Below are positions 24,107-38,500 of a stretch of DNA of 64,000 nt, piece by piece (position 1 is the stretch's first letter; each line of letters begins with the position of its first letter). Under the pieces are notes generated by a model that was not told the DNA's origin, made no database searches, and saw only the letters and a program-made list of their open reading frames with translations. This stretch comes from Xylogone sp. PMI_703 (Eukaryota; Ascomycota; Leotiomycetes), in the NCBI GenBank assembly GCA_021399445.1, contig JAJTUQ010000004.1:4030001-4094000 (forward strand), read 5' to 3'. The position numbers were made by a program, and so were the translations under genes.

Positions 24107-25386
24107 CTAATATCCTCGTTTCCGATCTACTACATTAATCAATGGCTCCCCCTTCTCCAGATGCGTTATGTTCCTCTCCAGGATCTGTAAACTCCTAGCC
24201 ACGTACTCCGTACTCAACCCACTAACATGCGGCGTAATAGCAACATTGTCTAATCCCCAGAGCTCATTATCACTAGGAAGCGGCTCCGGATCCGTAACAT
24301 CCAGGGACGCAGCTCTCAATCCTCCCTCTGCCTCCGACTTCTTCAACGCCTTGGTCAACTCATCCTGAACCAGGACCTTTCCACGAGCAATGTTAATAAC
24401 ATGAGCATTCTTCTTGCCCAGGATGGCAAACTCCTCAGCGCCGAGGAGGTACTCCGTCGATGCGGTGAGGGGCACCGCAACCAGTAAGATGTCGATGTCT
24501 TGGGAGAGGAAGTTGTGCAACGAGGCCTTGTCTGTCCCGGAGTACCACTCGCTGGGAATGGTGCCGTCTGGGTCACCTGTGCCGGGGACGATGTAGCCGT
24601 GGTCTTTCCGCTTCTCGGGCGTATCCTTAGGAGACGCTGTATACGCTATGATATCCATACCCATAGCCTTGCAGATTCGTGCAGCTGTTTAAGAGATATT
24701 AGCCTTCTCTTTTTTCTTTCATTTGTACACAAAGAGATCAAATATTCCAGAACAATTTATCTTCAAGGGGGTTATAGAGCTTCACGATAACATAAACTTA
24801 CCCTGCCTTCCAATACTCCCATACCCAAGAACACCAAATCTCTGGCTTACCAGATCTCTGAGCGTGCCAATCGCCGTATGACTTCCCCATTTGCGTTCGT
24901 TCTGCCACTTCAGTAGCAGCTTCTCCTTGTGCGAGCTAGCCAGTATCTGCATGATCACCCATTCTGCAATTTGAGGGCCGTGAATACCGGACGAGGTGGT
25001 CAATGGGATGTCTGTGTCCTTGTATATGGGGGTGTTTCGGGCGCCATCGGTGCCGGCGCTGAAGAAGTGGATGAATTTCAGGTTCTTGCATTCTTCGATG
25101 TTCGTGGGGAGGGCGGAGGAGGTGGCTAGGATTGTGATATCTTCGTAGTGCTCTGCGTAGGAGAATTCAGTCACATTTCTTTTTATCTTTTTGGTTTTAT
25201 TGCTTTTTATGATAGGGCCTTACCTTCTGGAATCACATAGTTATTAATCTTGAATCCCTCCGTCTGGTGATAGATTATCTTGAGGTAGGGATGCTTCTTC
25301 TGGATGTCGTCAATCAGGTCCGTAGGCGCTGGCCATTGGGTGGTGATAAGCAGAACGTCTTGTTTAGGTGGACGTGCGTCCCCCAT
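24107..25386 (-). CDS. D-isomer-specific 2-hydroxyacid dehydrogenase
   Basis: Three exons, 25386-25224, 25152-24802 and 24684-24107, all joined in phase 1, give 363 aa. The family reduces 2-oxoacids to D-2-hydroxyacids, or the reverse, with NAD(P)H. The Rossmann motif GYGSIGRQ is at about residues 164-171. The catalytic residues of the family are in place: Arg in INIARG (about 272), Glu in DPEP (about 305) and His in ITPHVSG (about 324). The N-terminal half forms the substrate-binding lobe. There is no signal or targeting sequence, so a cytosolic enzyme is likely. The exact substrate (glyoxylate/hydroxypyruvate or another oxoacid) cannot be told. It is transcribed in the same direction as the phosphoribosyltransferase upstream. 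Confidence 0.9.
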
Positions 25387-26110
25387 CGTTACGGCAGGAT
25401 CAAGAACGGCGGTGTACAGGTGAGTTGTAGCTGGCAGTAATGTATCTACTTTAATTTGCTGTTGAGTGATTACTGTACACTTACAGCTAGTGTACCAATC
25501 AGGAAGGTCCAGAGTAATTGAAGTTGTAAGTGCGACTTCGATACACCACAAGCGGGAGGAATTGAGGAGTGAAGTGGTGGGTTTACAGTCAGACCAAGGG
25601 AAGAGATATCCTGGAGATTATAGATTTGTACATCTATAAATTAACGGTGTTGTCGTGATTTACAAATCGGATTGCTTACAAGCTGGCCATTGGAGGATTA
25701 CGGAATCGAAGGCGTTTATTCGAGGAGGACCCCTCTACCCCACTTTCAGGACGCTAAGATAAGCCAATTGAGAAAGCGTAAATTATTTGTTCGTGCTAAG
25801 GCTTTTGGATGATGCCATGGATCCATCTCAGAATCGCTGTCTGTCTAAAGATAATGAAAAATGAGCAGAAGCTGCTTTCTGCAGCAGAATATACTTGGGA
25901 TGAAAAGTGCTAACTGGATCCAATATCAGAACACAACGCCTATATATCATCTTGCTCTGGTCCAAAAGGAAGTCATATAATATCCCGTTCTTCGTTTATC
26001 CATTCTCGTCGGATACCTCATTATCAGTTATCAAATGTCATGCATTTCCCCCCGCCAGAAGTAGCCGCGGCGCAGCAGACTGTCACCAACTTGCGCTCCC
26101 GCACAGCCAT
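25387..26110. other. Intergenic between dehydrogenase and XPT1-like gene
   Basis: Promoter of the dehydrogenase and 3' flank of the phosphoribosyltransferase, both on the minus strand. No further gene seen. Confidence 0.5.
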
Positions 26111-26866
26111 CTAATTAGATGCCCCGGATTTTGCCTGTCTTGATAGTTCATCGTGCGCATCGATGTCAGTTGCCTCCCATGGGTAGTTGATCCAGACATC
26201 CTTCACAGTCCGTGCCGCAAGATATCGGTTCTCCTTCAGCAGATCCTCAGGCAGTGTGCCCTTCTTCTCCTTGTCCTTATTCTAAAGGCCCTCCTTGTCA
26301 GCCAATTTATTTCCATAGCAAGCAGAAAAAAAGGAACTTACATGCAGAACGAAGATCGAGAAAACGGTCTTCTCGTTCTTGTTCAACTTTTGCCTGGCAG
26401 CCTCTACATCCTTCTCCAGCTCCTTGACAGCATATTCTAGCGTGGTTCTGGTGTCATCAACCTCATCCACAATCAAAATCCTCTTCCCAATCAAGTTCTC
26501 CATGTCTCCCAAGCTATTTAAATCAAGCCATTGGGTTCTAGTGACCTTGGTTCCGGGTTGCTCAACCTCGCCAGGTGCACCGGCATTGGTAGGGAGACTT
26601 TCGTACAGAGACAGGCCGATGGCTTGGATGGGAATGTTTGGTGCTCCAGGCTTTCGCAGGAAGGATCGTAGAATTCGTGCTGGTACATAACCGCCTCCAC
26701 CGATTGCGATCATGAGTTGGGGTTGGAAATGCTCTAGGATCTCAGTGGCAGCCTCCTGGCAGAGTTTATGGACCTAGATAAGAAGTCAGGCAGAAGTTCC
26801 AGACGCCCCGACTCACGTGTAGAGGTTCCTCACCTCATTGTAGGTCACGTAGAGCTTCTCAACCAT
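26111..26866 (-). CDS. XPT1: Xanthine/hypoxanthine phosphoribosyltransferase
   Basis: Three exons, 26866-26834 (11 aa), 26773-26342 and 26281-26111, all phase 0, give 211 aa, close to the size of yeast Xpt1/Hpt1 (about 210-220 aa). Type I phosphoribosyltransferases attach a purine base to PRPP in purine salvage. The PRPP-binding loop reads RILIVDEVDDTRTTL (about residues 109-123), the form typical of the yeast-type enzymes. An upstream AIGGGGYVPARILR segment matches the family's first conserved block. The third exon supplies a Trp-containing end (VKDVWINYPWEA) also typical of this group. The protein is cytosolic and has no targeting signal. Whether xanthine, hypoxanthine or guanine is preferred cannot be read from the sequence. 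It shares a 576-bp divergent upstream region with the metallo-beta-lactamase-fold gene. Confidence 0.88.
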
Positions 26867-27442
26867 ATTGATACAAACTTGGGGGTTCGCCGGTACAAAT
26901 CTAAAATTCTAAATGGTTTATCTGACTTTTGTTTGGGGACATAAGATTTCAATAGAGAGTTTCAGAAAAAAAATCTATGCCCCTCGTCGGGAGCCTTGCG
27001 CTAAGGACTAGATTGGGAGGTAGCGCGGGGCTTATCCATCGGCTCACGCCGACGGTGCGAGTAATGCGCTTCTCTGTTCGCTCTAGTGAAGGGCTCGACG
27101 TCATTTTAGCTGTAGGGAAATATTTTATATATGCTAACGTTGTAAATATAAATGCGATCTCGCAAACAGAATATTCTACGAGTCGCAAAAGTGGTTTGTC
27201 ATCGCGTGCGAAGCTCTTCCATATCACATGGAGTGACGTAAGAGAAAGGGTTCTAGCTGTTCTGGTTGGAGGAAGAGGAGGACATCACGTACTAAGTCTT
27301 CTAGAATGCTGTAGCATAGACCGGAGGTGCATCAACATAAAGAGGGAGACCGAACATCAGACGAAGAAGTCATACTTTCTCCACAGGGTATCAAGTTCTA
27401 CATCATCGTGCTTTATCCTTTAAAAGTAAACTACCAGAAACA
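26867..27442. promoter_or_regulatory. Divergent upstream region, XPT1-like and MBL-fold genes
   Basis: 576 bp between the start codons of two divergently transcribed genes, so both promoters must lie here or overlap. No TATA element or binding site can be assigned with confidence. Confidence 0.5.
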
Positions 27443-28516
27443 ATGGCCCAACCACCAGATCTCAAAATCCCACCTTCGTCGAAAACAGTCCACGTCCGAG
27501 TAATAGACACCACATCTCACATCCAGAACATCCCAGCCAACAGATTCTTCCTCCCAGATGTAGAGGGCTTCCAATACCTCGACTGCCCAGCCTACTCCTT
27601 TCTAATTGAACATCCCTCGGGAAGGAATCTCCTCTTCGATCTCGGCATACGGAAGGACTGGGAGAATCTCGCACCAAAACTAGCCAATCTGATCAAATCC
27701 GGGGGATGGAAAGTGACTATCCAAAAAGGAGTAAGAGAGATACTGGAAGAGAACGGCGTCTCGGCAAAGGACATTGAGGCCATAATCTGGAGCCATTGGC
27801 ACTGGGACCACACAGGGGATCCCAGCACCTTTGATAAAGAGACAGCGCTGGTAGTTGGTCCTGGGTTCAAGCAAGCTTTCACTCCTGGGTATCCAGCCAA
27901 CCTTGATTCCGTTATTCTACAGAGCGATTATGAGGGCCGCGAACTGAGAGAGATCTCCTTCACTGAAAACGACCTCAAAATCGGGCGCTTCAACGCCTTT
28001 GATTACTTCAGTGATGGGTCCTTCTACCTGCTAGACAGCCCAGGCCACGCAATCGGTCATCTATGTGGTCTAGCGAGGGTGACTTCTTCACCAGATAGCT
28101 TCATCTTCATGGGCGGTGATGCGGGTCATCACGGGGGCCAATTCCGTCCCTCGCAGTATCTACCTCTCCCAGAATCCATCTCTCCTAACCCATTGGATAT
28201 CAAGTCCATCCAACCATGTCCTGGGGCTCTCTTCGAAGCCTTGCTACCTGACAAGAACCATGAGAAACCATTCTTCGTGATCGCGCACGGCGAGGGAACC
28301 ACGGCCCAGGACCCAGATGAAGCGCAGCGGACGGTTGAGAAAGTCATAGAGGCTGATGCTAGGAACGATATCTTAGTAGTTATAGCACATGATGCTCATC
28401 TTCTGGGGGTGATAGATTTCTTTCCGAAGTATGCTGATGGGTTTATGGAGAAGGGGTGGGTTGAAAAGGGGAGGTGGCTGTTTTTGAAGGACTTTGAGGA
28501 GGCTGTGGAGAAGTGA
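27443..28516 (+). CDS. Metallo-beta-lactamase-fold hydrolase, lactonase-like
   Basis: A single exon of 357 aa. The HxHxDH zinc motif is at residues 118-123 (HWHWDH). The other metal ligands of the fold are present: His in SPGHAIGH (about 202), Asp in GGDAGHH (about 226) and a late His in VIAHDAH (about 316-319). This pattern fits the group around N-acyl-homoserine lactonases and related lactone or ester hydrolases, which bind two zinc ions. No signal peptide, so probably cytosolic. The real substrate is unknown; fungal members are often detoxification enzymes or belong to secondary metabolism, but no synthase gene is nearby. It is divergent from the phosphoribosyltransferase. An intact protein with all metal ligands suggests an active enzyme. 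Confidence 0.85.
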   Translation: MAQPPDLKIPPSSKTVHVRVIDTTSHIQNIPANRFFLPDVEGFQYLDCPAYSFLIEHPSGRNLLFDLGIRKDWENLAPKLANLIKSGGWKVTIQKGVREILEENGVSAKDIEAIIWSHWHWDHTGDPSTFDKETALVVGPGFKQAFTPGYPANLDSVILQSDYEGRELREISFTENDLKIGRFNAFDYFSDGSFYLLDSPGHAIGHLCGLARVTSSPDSFIFMGGDAGHHGGQFRPSQYLPLPESISPNPLDIKSIQPCPGALFEALLPDKNHEKPFFVIAHGEGTTAQDPDEAQRTVEKVIEADARNDILVVIAHDAHLLGVIDFFPKYADGFMEKGWVEKGRWLFLKDFEEAVEK

Positions 28517-29038
28517 GTGTGTGGTGACTTGGGAGTGTAATGTACAGTTGTATCTATTGACTAAAGACAATAATAATGTACTTGGTACTTTGTCTCAGCT
28601 ACGTAGATCGTATATATTCAGAAGAGTGTCTGTCTCTGGGTTCCCACAAAGTTAAGGATGACTTACTATATATAGCGTATCTCGTTCATAGAAGCAGATT
28701 AGTACAGATTCCTCACGGGAATATCGTAGATCCAACGAAGAGGCGGACGTTTTAGAAGGATTTCATTTGCCCTTACTCGTAATCCGAGCTCATACTTCTA
28801 TCTTCTACTCCCTTAAGTATTACATGTAATCCTTTCAGGGCAGTGACTCAACTTCGACCTAATCTTTTGTATATCCATCTTTTGTATGAATATATGTCTG
28901 ACTCCTATCAGGCCACCAGAACGAAAGCGCAGTGTATCTTATTTCATTCATTCAGCTCACCTTTCGATATAAATACGCTTCACGTCCAGTGTTACCGCGT
29001 CTAAATAGCGTACTACCTTTGCCGTAGCTCGCGTCTAG

Positions 29039-30687
<1,649 letters not shown>

Positions 30688-31883
30688 ACTTTCAGTGACG
30701 CCAGAGCTGGTGGAATTGAGCCAAAAATGTTCGTCATTAGTTATGTCACAAAATCATCTATCCTTTGCACCATTTCCTGATTTCGTAAGCCCAGAATGCG
30801 GTCGATTCTTGAGAAGTGATATTTCATTAATTAAAAATGTACACAGTAGAAGCTGGAGAGCTGAAGTTCACACATTGCGGGGCTTTCCTCCATATAATTG
30901 CGCATCTTAATCCTCATGCAGAGAATTGTGGATAGCTGATCTGCATAATGCCTGGCACTGCATGCCACCCGCAGATAGTGCAAATGTAGGAACTGGGGAG
31001 GGTCGAAGTAGGACCCGATTCGAGCGGAACGGCCATAGTAGTGCCTCTGGCTCGGAACATTGATTTTGAGTAGAGGAGATGATCACGCACTGTTGGATGG
31101 ACATATTATATTATCACATTATCCTAAGATGGAAAGTTCTTTCTTTGACTGTAGTTCAGTCTATGGATATTGGTAATATCGACAATTATTATTTGAATTT
31201 TCCCCTGAAGAGGTCACTATTTTATAGGTGGTAGTGTGATGACGGGTACCGACGACAGCAAAGTATAACAACGGCGCATCGGTTTCCGCGGCGATAATAT
31301 GATATATTGAGTCAAGAACTTTATAATAGAAGTGGTGTAGTTCGATTGGCTTTGAAAAATCGCTCACAAACGATCACGCTCAAAATTTCATTTCCTTTTG
31401 GTCACTGCCAACCCAAGATGATCATCGTCAGTCATTGGGAAAGAGTACATACAGCAGATTGACATGTGGAGTGGAATATTATCCAATTCTATGGCTCACT
31501 GAAGATAGACATGGACCAATTTGGAAACTCAACAGCTCGACTACATGGAGTGACTTGACTTTGGCTGGCTGAATTCTATCCATGAAGGGCGTTTACAATC
31601 ATATGGCTGGCTGGTAGGTATGATTATCCGATCGATTCACAGAGGATCTTTTGACAATAATCATTGGAATTATTTCATATTTGCATATATTGCTCGATTA
31701 TACAGGCCTCGTACGCCTTCTTCTAGATGTCCCGTAGTTGTCTATAAGTACAGGACAAGCCCTCCTTCCATCTCAGATTCACCATCGGTTTTACTTGTAT
31801 CAATCTCTCATAAGCATACCATTGCCTTAATTTCTCGCACCACTTTATATCAAAAATCATAAGTCTCAATTCTGTAGGCCCAA
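30688..31883. other. Intergenic, nothing recognised
   Basis: 3' flank of the kinase gene and 5' region of the next gene. Only short frames; no repeat or RNA gene seen. Confidence 0.45.
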
Positions 31884-31934
31884 GTAAGTCCATTTAACTA
31901 GCATGATCAAAGCCACTCCTAACATAGTTTCTAG
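31884..31934 (+). other. Probable 5' UTR intron
   Basis: GTAAGTCC donor at 31884, CCTAAC branch-point-like element near 31917, and TTTCTAG acceptor ending at 31934, nine bases before the ATG at 31944. The spacing matches the coding introns of this window. Confidence 0.55.
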
Positions 31935-31943
31935 TATCCAGCA

Positions 31944-32462
31944 ATGTCTATTATTAGAGCGGCTACCACGAACGAGGGCAACGACCCTACCTACACTAGT
32001 ACTACTCAATCAAATGTCATAGACTACCAACCCGTTACTTCCCATGGAAATGCTGCCGTCTCAGACGGGGATACGAAAACGACCGTGGCATATTATCCCG
32101 GATATTCCCTCCTCACGCCAGGCTCCAGCACAGCAAAGTCTGGGATAGTGCATCTCCCTATCCCCAACCCACCCCAACTCTCTACACAATTAATACTTCA
32201 AGATATACTGGTCAACTTCGAGACTAAAGGTGATGCACAGATAAGCTCTGTGACTCTGTACTACGATGGAAACAAAGTAGTCAACAACAACCCCGCGGAA
32301 AGTGACACCTTTTATATTGCGTACACAGCTCAGGAAAGCATAAATTATGCCTACGTAGAGCCAAAAGGTATCTCCGTGGCACTTACTCTGAGCTTCCCGG
32401 CAAATACTGCATCTGTTAAGCTCTACTCTGTGACTCTTATTTACCAAGCTGCATCTTCCTAA
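31944..32462 (+). CDS. Unclassified 172-aa beta-rich protein
   Basis: A single coding exon of 172 aa starting at ATG 31944. I do not recognise a family. Residues 1-40 are Thr/Asn/Ser-rich. The rest alternates hydrophobic and polar residues (for example ILQDILVNFET, SSVTLYYDGN, ISVALTLSF, SVKLYSVTLIY), which suggests a beta-sandwich or lectin-like fold. There are no cysteines in the body, no signal peptide and no membrane segment. It appears to be flanked by one intron in the 5' UTR (31884-31934) and one in the 3' UTR (32467-32528), both with good splice signals; these support real transcription. It is preceded by an SRPK-like kinase gene and followed by a long gene-free stretch. No function is proposed. 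Confidence 0.65.
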   Translation: MSIIRAATTNEGNDPTYTSTTQSNVIDYQPVTSHGNAAVSDGDTKTTVAYYPGYSLLTPGSSTAKSGIVHLPIPNPPQLSTQLILQDILVNFETKGDAQISSVTLYYDGNKVVNNNPAESDTFYIAYTAQESINYAYVEPKGISVALTLSFPANTASVKLYSVTLIYQAASS

Positions 32463-32466
32463 GATG

Positions 32467-32528
32467 GTATGTGTGCTCCTATTTGTAGAAGAAATGACAA
32501 CACGTCCTTTACTAATAATACTGTACAG
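32467..32528 (+). other. Probable 3' UTR intron
   Basis: GTATGTG donor four bases after the TAA (32460-32462), TACTAAT branch-point match near 32512, and CTGTACAG acceptor ending at 32528. The near-consensus branch point makes chance less likely. An intron after the stop codon could make the transcript sensitive to nonsense-mediated decay only if more than about 50 nt downstream, which it is not on the upstream side. Confidence 0.5.
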
Positions 32529-35500
32529 GAGCCTTTTTGGTATGAGTCAAATACGATGCTCCTAGTAGTGGATAAGAAAGGACGTATATGATTTTTTCAG
32601 TCACTCATTTTCACTTGTGATGATGTATTCCTCAGAACTTAAATCTGCCTTCCAAGAACCTGTCATATTTCACACACCGTGACATTGAAGGCATCAATGA
32701 AACTAAGTTCAAATTCTGATCACTTTGACTATCATTCTGCCGACTACATGTGACGATGACATTGAGTAACCTTTGTTATACATTGTAATATTAAAATCTT
32801 TGTTTTAGAAACTATTGCGTCTCTGAGTGTTCGAATCTACTAGAGCAAACTTTGCTCCCAACCATGCATGGCTCGGTGGTGTTACGTATGATATCAACTC
32901 CCTGATTCACCGAATCCCACTGTATATGATTTACTTTCCTTGAATCCAAATCCCTGAAATCTTGTTCTGGTCCCCTGGTATCCGACACATACATAACTCC
33001 AGTCTCGCTGTGAGCTTCTTAACGAATCACCACCAGCCATCACATCCACTGCGTGATGTGACAGAAGACAATTCTGAATTCCCGATGCCGCAAATCTCAC
33101 CGAACAATCAGAATCCAACCCGAAGCAACTGACGCGTTCCCCATTAGCTTCACAAATTGTGATGGTAAATCACACAATCTCGGGCAATGATTGGTGAAAA
33201 TCATCAACAACCGAGGATTTCCTGGATCATTTATTCTATTGGTCAAAATACTCAAGCCTTCGTATCTTCTCCAATGTAAGTATCGTATTTTCAACGTTAC
33301 CTTGAAGAGAAGATCTCCGATGCAGCTCTCGGAATACAGTATTCTTGAAGTTTAGGTCAATCTCACAATAGTACAATACGACCGTACGTGTAATGCAATA
33401 TCTTAAGTCACCCAATAGAACCCACAAAGACGTCTATGCGCCCGCAAGTCTTGACTACACATACGTACACACATACCATGCACGTAATCCGAGACAACCC
33501 CAGATACTCCCTATCCAATCTTCCGATGGCACCGACATCAAAGGGAGGAGGAGGAAAGGATCCAGCGTAGCTAGCATACTTCTTCTCCCCCTCCATGCTG
33601 CCATCACTACAGCTACTATATTCGAGTAAAAAAGTTTCCCAAGAAAATGAAATCAATCCCCTGGATCTCCAACCCCTCCGCTTCCAATGCGAGCAGCCTT
33701 ACGTGCCCCTGTGCATATGAAGGAGAGGCAAGGAACAAAACGAATGGAATGCTCAATGCGCAGCTAAAACGTTGACACATAGCGCAGCATGGGGGGGCTG
33801 CACTATTGACAGCAGTTCTTGGGAATGTACGGTGCTGTAGTGATTGATCATCGTGCATATCTTGCTTGCATGCGGTAGATGGGGAGCGTCAAAACTCCGG
33901 GAATAAGGTTATCGTAGTGTCGGAGCTGGGGGTAATTATATTTTTTGTTCTTGAGTTATCTCTTCTTTAGGCGGGCTGTGATAATGAAGGTCTGGATGGG
34001 GCTGATTTGATGTATATATATCACTGGATATATTTATTCCAGCAACTCAAAAAGCAAAGAGAGTATAGTAAAAGAACGCGTATCAGTTGAAGTTTACCCA
34101 AAACTGAGGAAAGGCAAAACTTGAAAGTCAAAACCCTTAAATGAAGTACTTACATGTTCTAATATTTCCTAACCCGAGATAAAAAGACACGGAAAATTGT
34201 ACATCAATCAAGTGATCAAGAACCACCCTGATATCCAATTCCAAATAAGCCCAGATCTGGACTCACATCTACCAGTACGCACTTTGTCTTTCCATACAAT
34301 ACAAACCTGCTCGCCACATCCCTGCCTACACTTGAAATACCATAGTCTAGACTATCGAAAACTCATCTCCTCCCATTTCCCCGGACTACAGTACTAACAG
34401 ATTATTCCAGAAACGGCTAACAGCAACAAGTACATCAACCAACCCATCAAAAATCACCAATAGTAACACTACAAAATGACACCGTCAATACCACTATTGC
34501 CGTACTATTAATGTCCTATGATATCCTATCCTATCCCTCTCCACACAGACGCACACAGATCCAAGATCGCGACTCCTTGGCATCCGCTCTAGATCAAATC
34601 ACGCATTCGCATCGCATCGCATGGGCTGCGTCCGAGCGGGCAGAGCAGAGCAGAGCCCATGGATTCCCCCGTTAGTCAACAGCCGTGTCTTTCCATGGCT
34701 CGAAGCGGGAATCAAAGCGTCCTTCCAATCCCTCATGTCCATATCGATAGTGCAAAAGTATGGTACGGTAGATGAAATCGGGATCTTAGAGTAGTGTACA
34801 TCCTGGTCTGGTCTTTGTCTGTCACCTTGGCGCTTTCTGCACGGATGGGTCTGAGGAGCCGCGTGATGTGATCTGTGGTCTGGGATTGTTTCGGTTTGGG
34901 AGGTGGTTTGTTGACTCGAAGATACAGGTACGGTACTGTAGTTATGGGTTTGTGGGTACTACAGAGGTAGGAAAGGAGGGCTCTTCGGTACCCGAATACT
35001 TATTGCTGTAGATAGATGATTGATTTGATTCGGGTTGAGTCCCGAGACATACACGTACCCGTACCATGCCGTACGTTCTGGTATACAGTAGACGCGTTGG
35101 ATTTCTCATCCACACCTGATATCTCTCTCAATAAGAAAAAGAGGGCATACCTGTCTTGGAGCACGATAGTGGTTCCATTGGCTGGGGTAATTGCCATGTG
35201 GCTATGTGACCCGTGCCATGTGTTTGCATAGCACAAGAAAAAGAACCAGAAAAAAAACAAGATGAGAAAACCTGCTGGATACTCCGTAGAGTTTTACTTT
35301 TTCCTTCTGTTCTACAACACAGCTGCACAGCTGCTTGACTTTGCTTTTGCCCTCGGTAACCACCTACCGTATGATAACGTGTATCTCGGGAACAGCGATA
35401 ACCTAAAAAAGAAAGTCAAAAAAGCAACGAAAAACCGTTGTGTTACTTTTCTTCTTTTCTGCGTTTTCTTTTCCGCATCAGCAGCGCACAAACACGGGCT

Positions 35501-38500
35501 GGGAACGCCGCCAAAAGAAGAAAAGAAGAGCAAAATCTGGCAGAGACGAGTCCGTTGACTTGCATTGGCGGGCGATCAGAGCAGATCGGGATCAGCCAGT
35601 CGATGGTCGCCGCTGGGCTTTCTGCACGTGGTGGACAGGTATCGTACTCCTGTGGTTGTCGTCCTGGTGGTGGTCGAGAGAGACACAGCCCATCCAGCCC
35701 GTTCAGCCGGTTCCCATTAGCTGGGAAAAGTACAATAATATCGAAGGACTCAGGCTCAGGCGTAGCTCAGAGGCCCCGCAAGTAATGACACCGCGTTTCC
35801 CGTGGGTTGCACAGAGGACAGAGCCCTAATAATCTCGCACAAAGAACTGCAAGGAATATTCCATACGCAGTCCCAGGAAAAGCGTTGTACAGTACATGGT
35901 ATGGAATAGAGCACAAAACAGTGCAGGATTTGCACTTGGACTTGGACTGTTCAATTACCCGTTTGGAACCTCCATGTCGCGCATATTGGTGCCGTACACA
36001 GTACAGGATTAATATTGGAGGAATGTGCAGCACAGACGAGACATGGATGAGGATGAGTTGGATGCTCCCAGGGCACAGTCTCTCCTGGGATCTGTCTGGG
36101 CTTTTCTCACCTTGTCCTGCCTGGTACAGAGTACCGTGGCTCTGGTAACTTGTAATCTCCTCGAGTGTTTCCATCTCTCTATACACAGCACTGATCCCTC
36201 CAGCCTGACTCGTGAGAATCTAATTATTCGTAACAGATATACTGTCCTCAAATGTGAAGGAATAAAAATTTTCAGACCGCACCGAAATAATATCGTAAGA
36301 GGGCGGCGCAACTGGCAGAGAAAGCCGGGGCTGCACACCACTTCGCAGGGTATTGCGGTCTTCCCTCGGAGGTGGGCGTCAGGGCTGCGGCTTCCCCTGA
36401 GGTTGTGTGGTCTTGGCCCGGGTCCAGCACCAAGGGCGCATCCACCCATTCAGACGCCACGGTCTGTGTGACGCTACATGCCTTTCGGGATTAGTTGCGA
36501 TCCTCTCCCCTACTCTCTCTTTGCTTCTTTGCTTGGAGATGGGAGGAAGGTTGCTGGCTCTGGCTGTCCCAGTGCTATCATAGGGTTGATCGGCTGAGAG
36601 GGGCAAATGCTAAGGTGATCGCCCCGAAGCGGAGGAGCGATGTGACTTTGGGTCTGCGATATCGTGGTAAAAGTACCCCAATGTTGCAATGTGGTATTCT
36701 TCAGTACCCTCACCTTTTCCCATTCAAACCAACCCAGAGTCTCATCGAGCAAGAGACGAGATGACCACAGACGGCGAAGGGGCTCCTTCAGGCGATGACA
36801 AAATGGCGCAGGACCTGAGACGATGGGAGCGGGAATGCGGCTGGATTTGTGCTTCATGGCTTTTCGGTGCGCAGTTAGGTGCTCAATGCTTCATCGTGGC
36901 TTCCGAAGCCATTGCTGGTCCAGAAAGTCGATTCTTTCCCCGTCGCAAAAGAGATCCAGCCAATCCGCCAGCCCCAGCCAGCCCGCCGCCTCCCGGGGAT
37001 CGAGGGTTGTGGGTAAAGTCACCAGCGACGATTGTTCTTTTTGGCCTTCCATCAGCTCCATCATCAGAGGTCGCAGGCATTGTTGCCCTGGCATTACTGA
37101 GTCGTCATGCCTGACTGTGCGCGTTTCGTCCTATATATAATTCAATATAGTGCAAATACGGTATCTGCATACGCAACCACTATCGCATGGCATTGTGGAG
37201 ATTTCGATGTTGCTGATCGTGGATAAAGAGATGCCAGTGTTGCTGGACTGCATATACACACACATGTACAGACAGAAGTACAGTACGGTTGAACGGTGCA
37301 GCACCCAGAAACGGTACCGTCCTGTACAGCATGATACGGCGCAGTACAGTACAGTACAGTACCGCAACAAGCTACAGTCCTGCACAGCATTGTTGACCGT
37401 ACAGCACCAAGCAAAGCTATCTCGTAATCACGCGCTGTGAGAGGCGCACCGTTGCTGCGGCTGTCAAAGGCACCGCCCAAAAGGGGAGATGACTGCAGGA
37501 GTACAGGAACTGCCAGTGCGCGGCGCGCCCCAGTGGCTGCTGCACTCCGGCCTAGCGCCCCGACTGTCACTTTTCTGTCCTTTTCGCCCTTCGCCTTCTG
37601 GGTCCTTTTTTCCGCTGCGAGCGCTGCCTTCTCCCCGGCCGCTGGGTACGGACTTTGTTGTTTCCACCTGGGAGGCGCTCCCCTACCCCAGATCGGGGTA
37701 ATCAGCGCGCAGATCGGAGAAAGCCACCAGTCAGACCAGTCAGACGGACCGAGACGTATCAGTCGGGCCAGTGTGAGAGAGGAGGCGAGAGAAGGAAGTG
37801 AGTGAAATGAATAGTACAGTATGGTACGGTAGAGTACAGTGCAGGAGTGCACAGTACAGTAGTAGCAGAGGGAGGTACCTACGGCGGACAGCAGCAGTAT
37901 GCGCATGCAGAATCCAGGAACGAGGCACGCCCGCTGCTGCCCAGAAGGGTTAGGCCCCGAAGCCCTCTCCTCAGGCTTGACCGCACGGGGAGTTTAGCCT
38001 GGAGCCTGGGGGGAGCCCTTGGGCAAGCCACCGAGAACTTATTTGGGACAAGTCCAAGTCCCCTCCAGCAGCAGTCGAGCCAGTCCGGTGCCGTAGCATG
38101 CACACCTCTCAGCACTCGGACCGTCTTCTCGCCCCTCCAGTGGACCAGGCTGGTTTCGCTCTCTCTTCCCCAGGATCGGGTTGGCGGGTGGGGCCCTCGA
38201 CTGCAACTGTGGTCCCGTACCGTACGCAACCCTCTTCCTCCCCTTCCGCCTTCACATCACTCATGAGCAACACCATCAAACCACACTATCGTCGCATCTC
38301 CCTTCCCCCAGACCCTACTACGGAGTAATCACACTTGTGCTCCACCGGTCCCATGGTTCCCAGGAGGTGGAAATAGACTCAATAGACTGGAATAGACTCG
38401 ATGGACTCTCTGACTGTACAATCCCCCGGACCCTCAATGCAGCACCCGGACCTTCCTGGCGTCAAACGTAATGCCTCCAATGCTAACAACCACCTGTTAC

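Noticed and set aside
32829..32838. GTTCGAATC, resembling a tRNA B box
   Set aside because: No matching A box, acceptor stem or anticodon arm around it.
36689..37114. 141-codon plus-strand frame
   Set aside because: An equally long frame exists on the opposite strand, and neither has a recognisable motif or splice structure.
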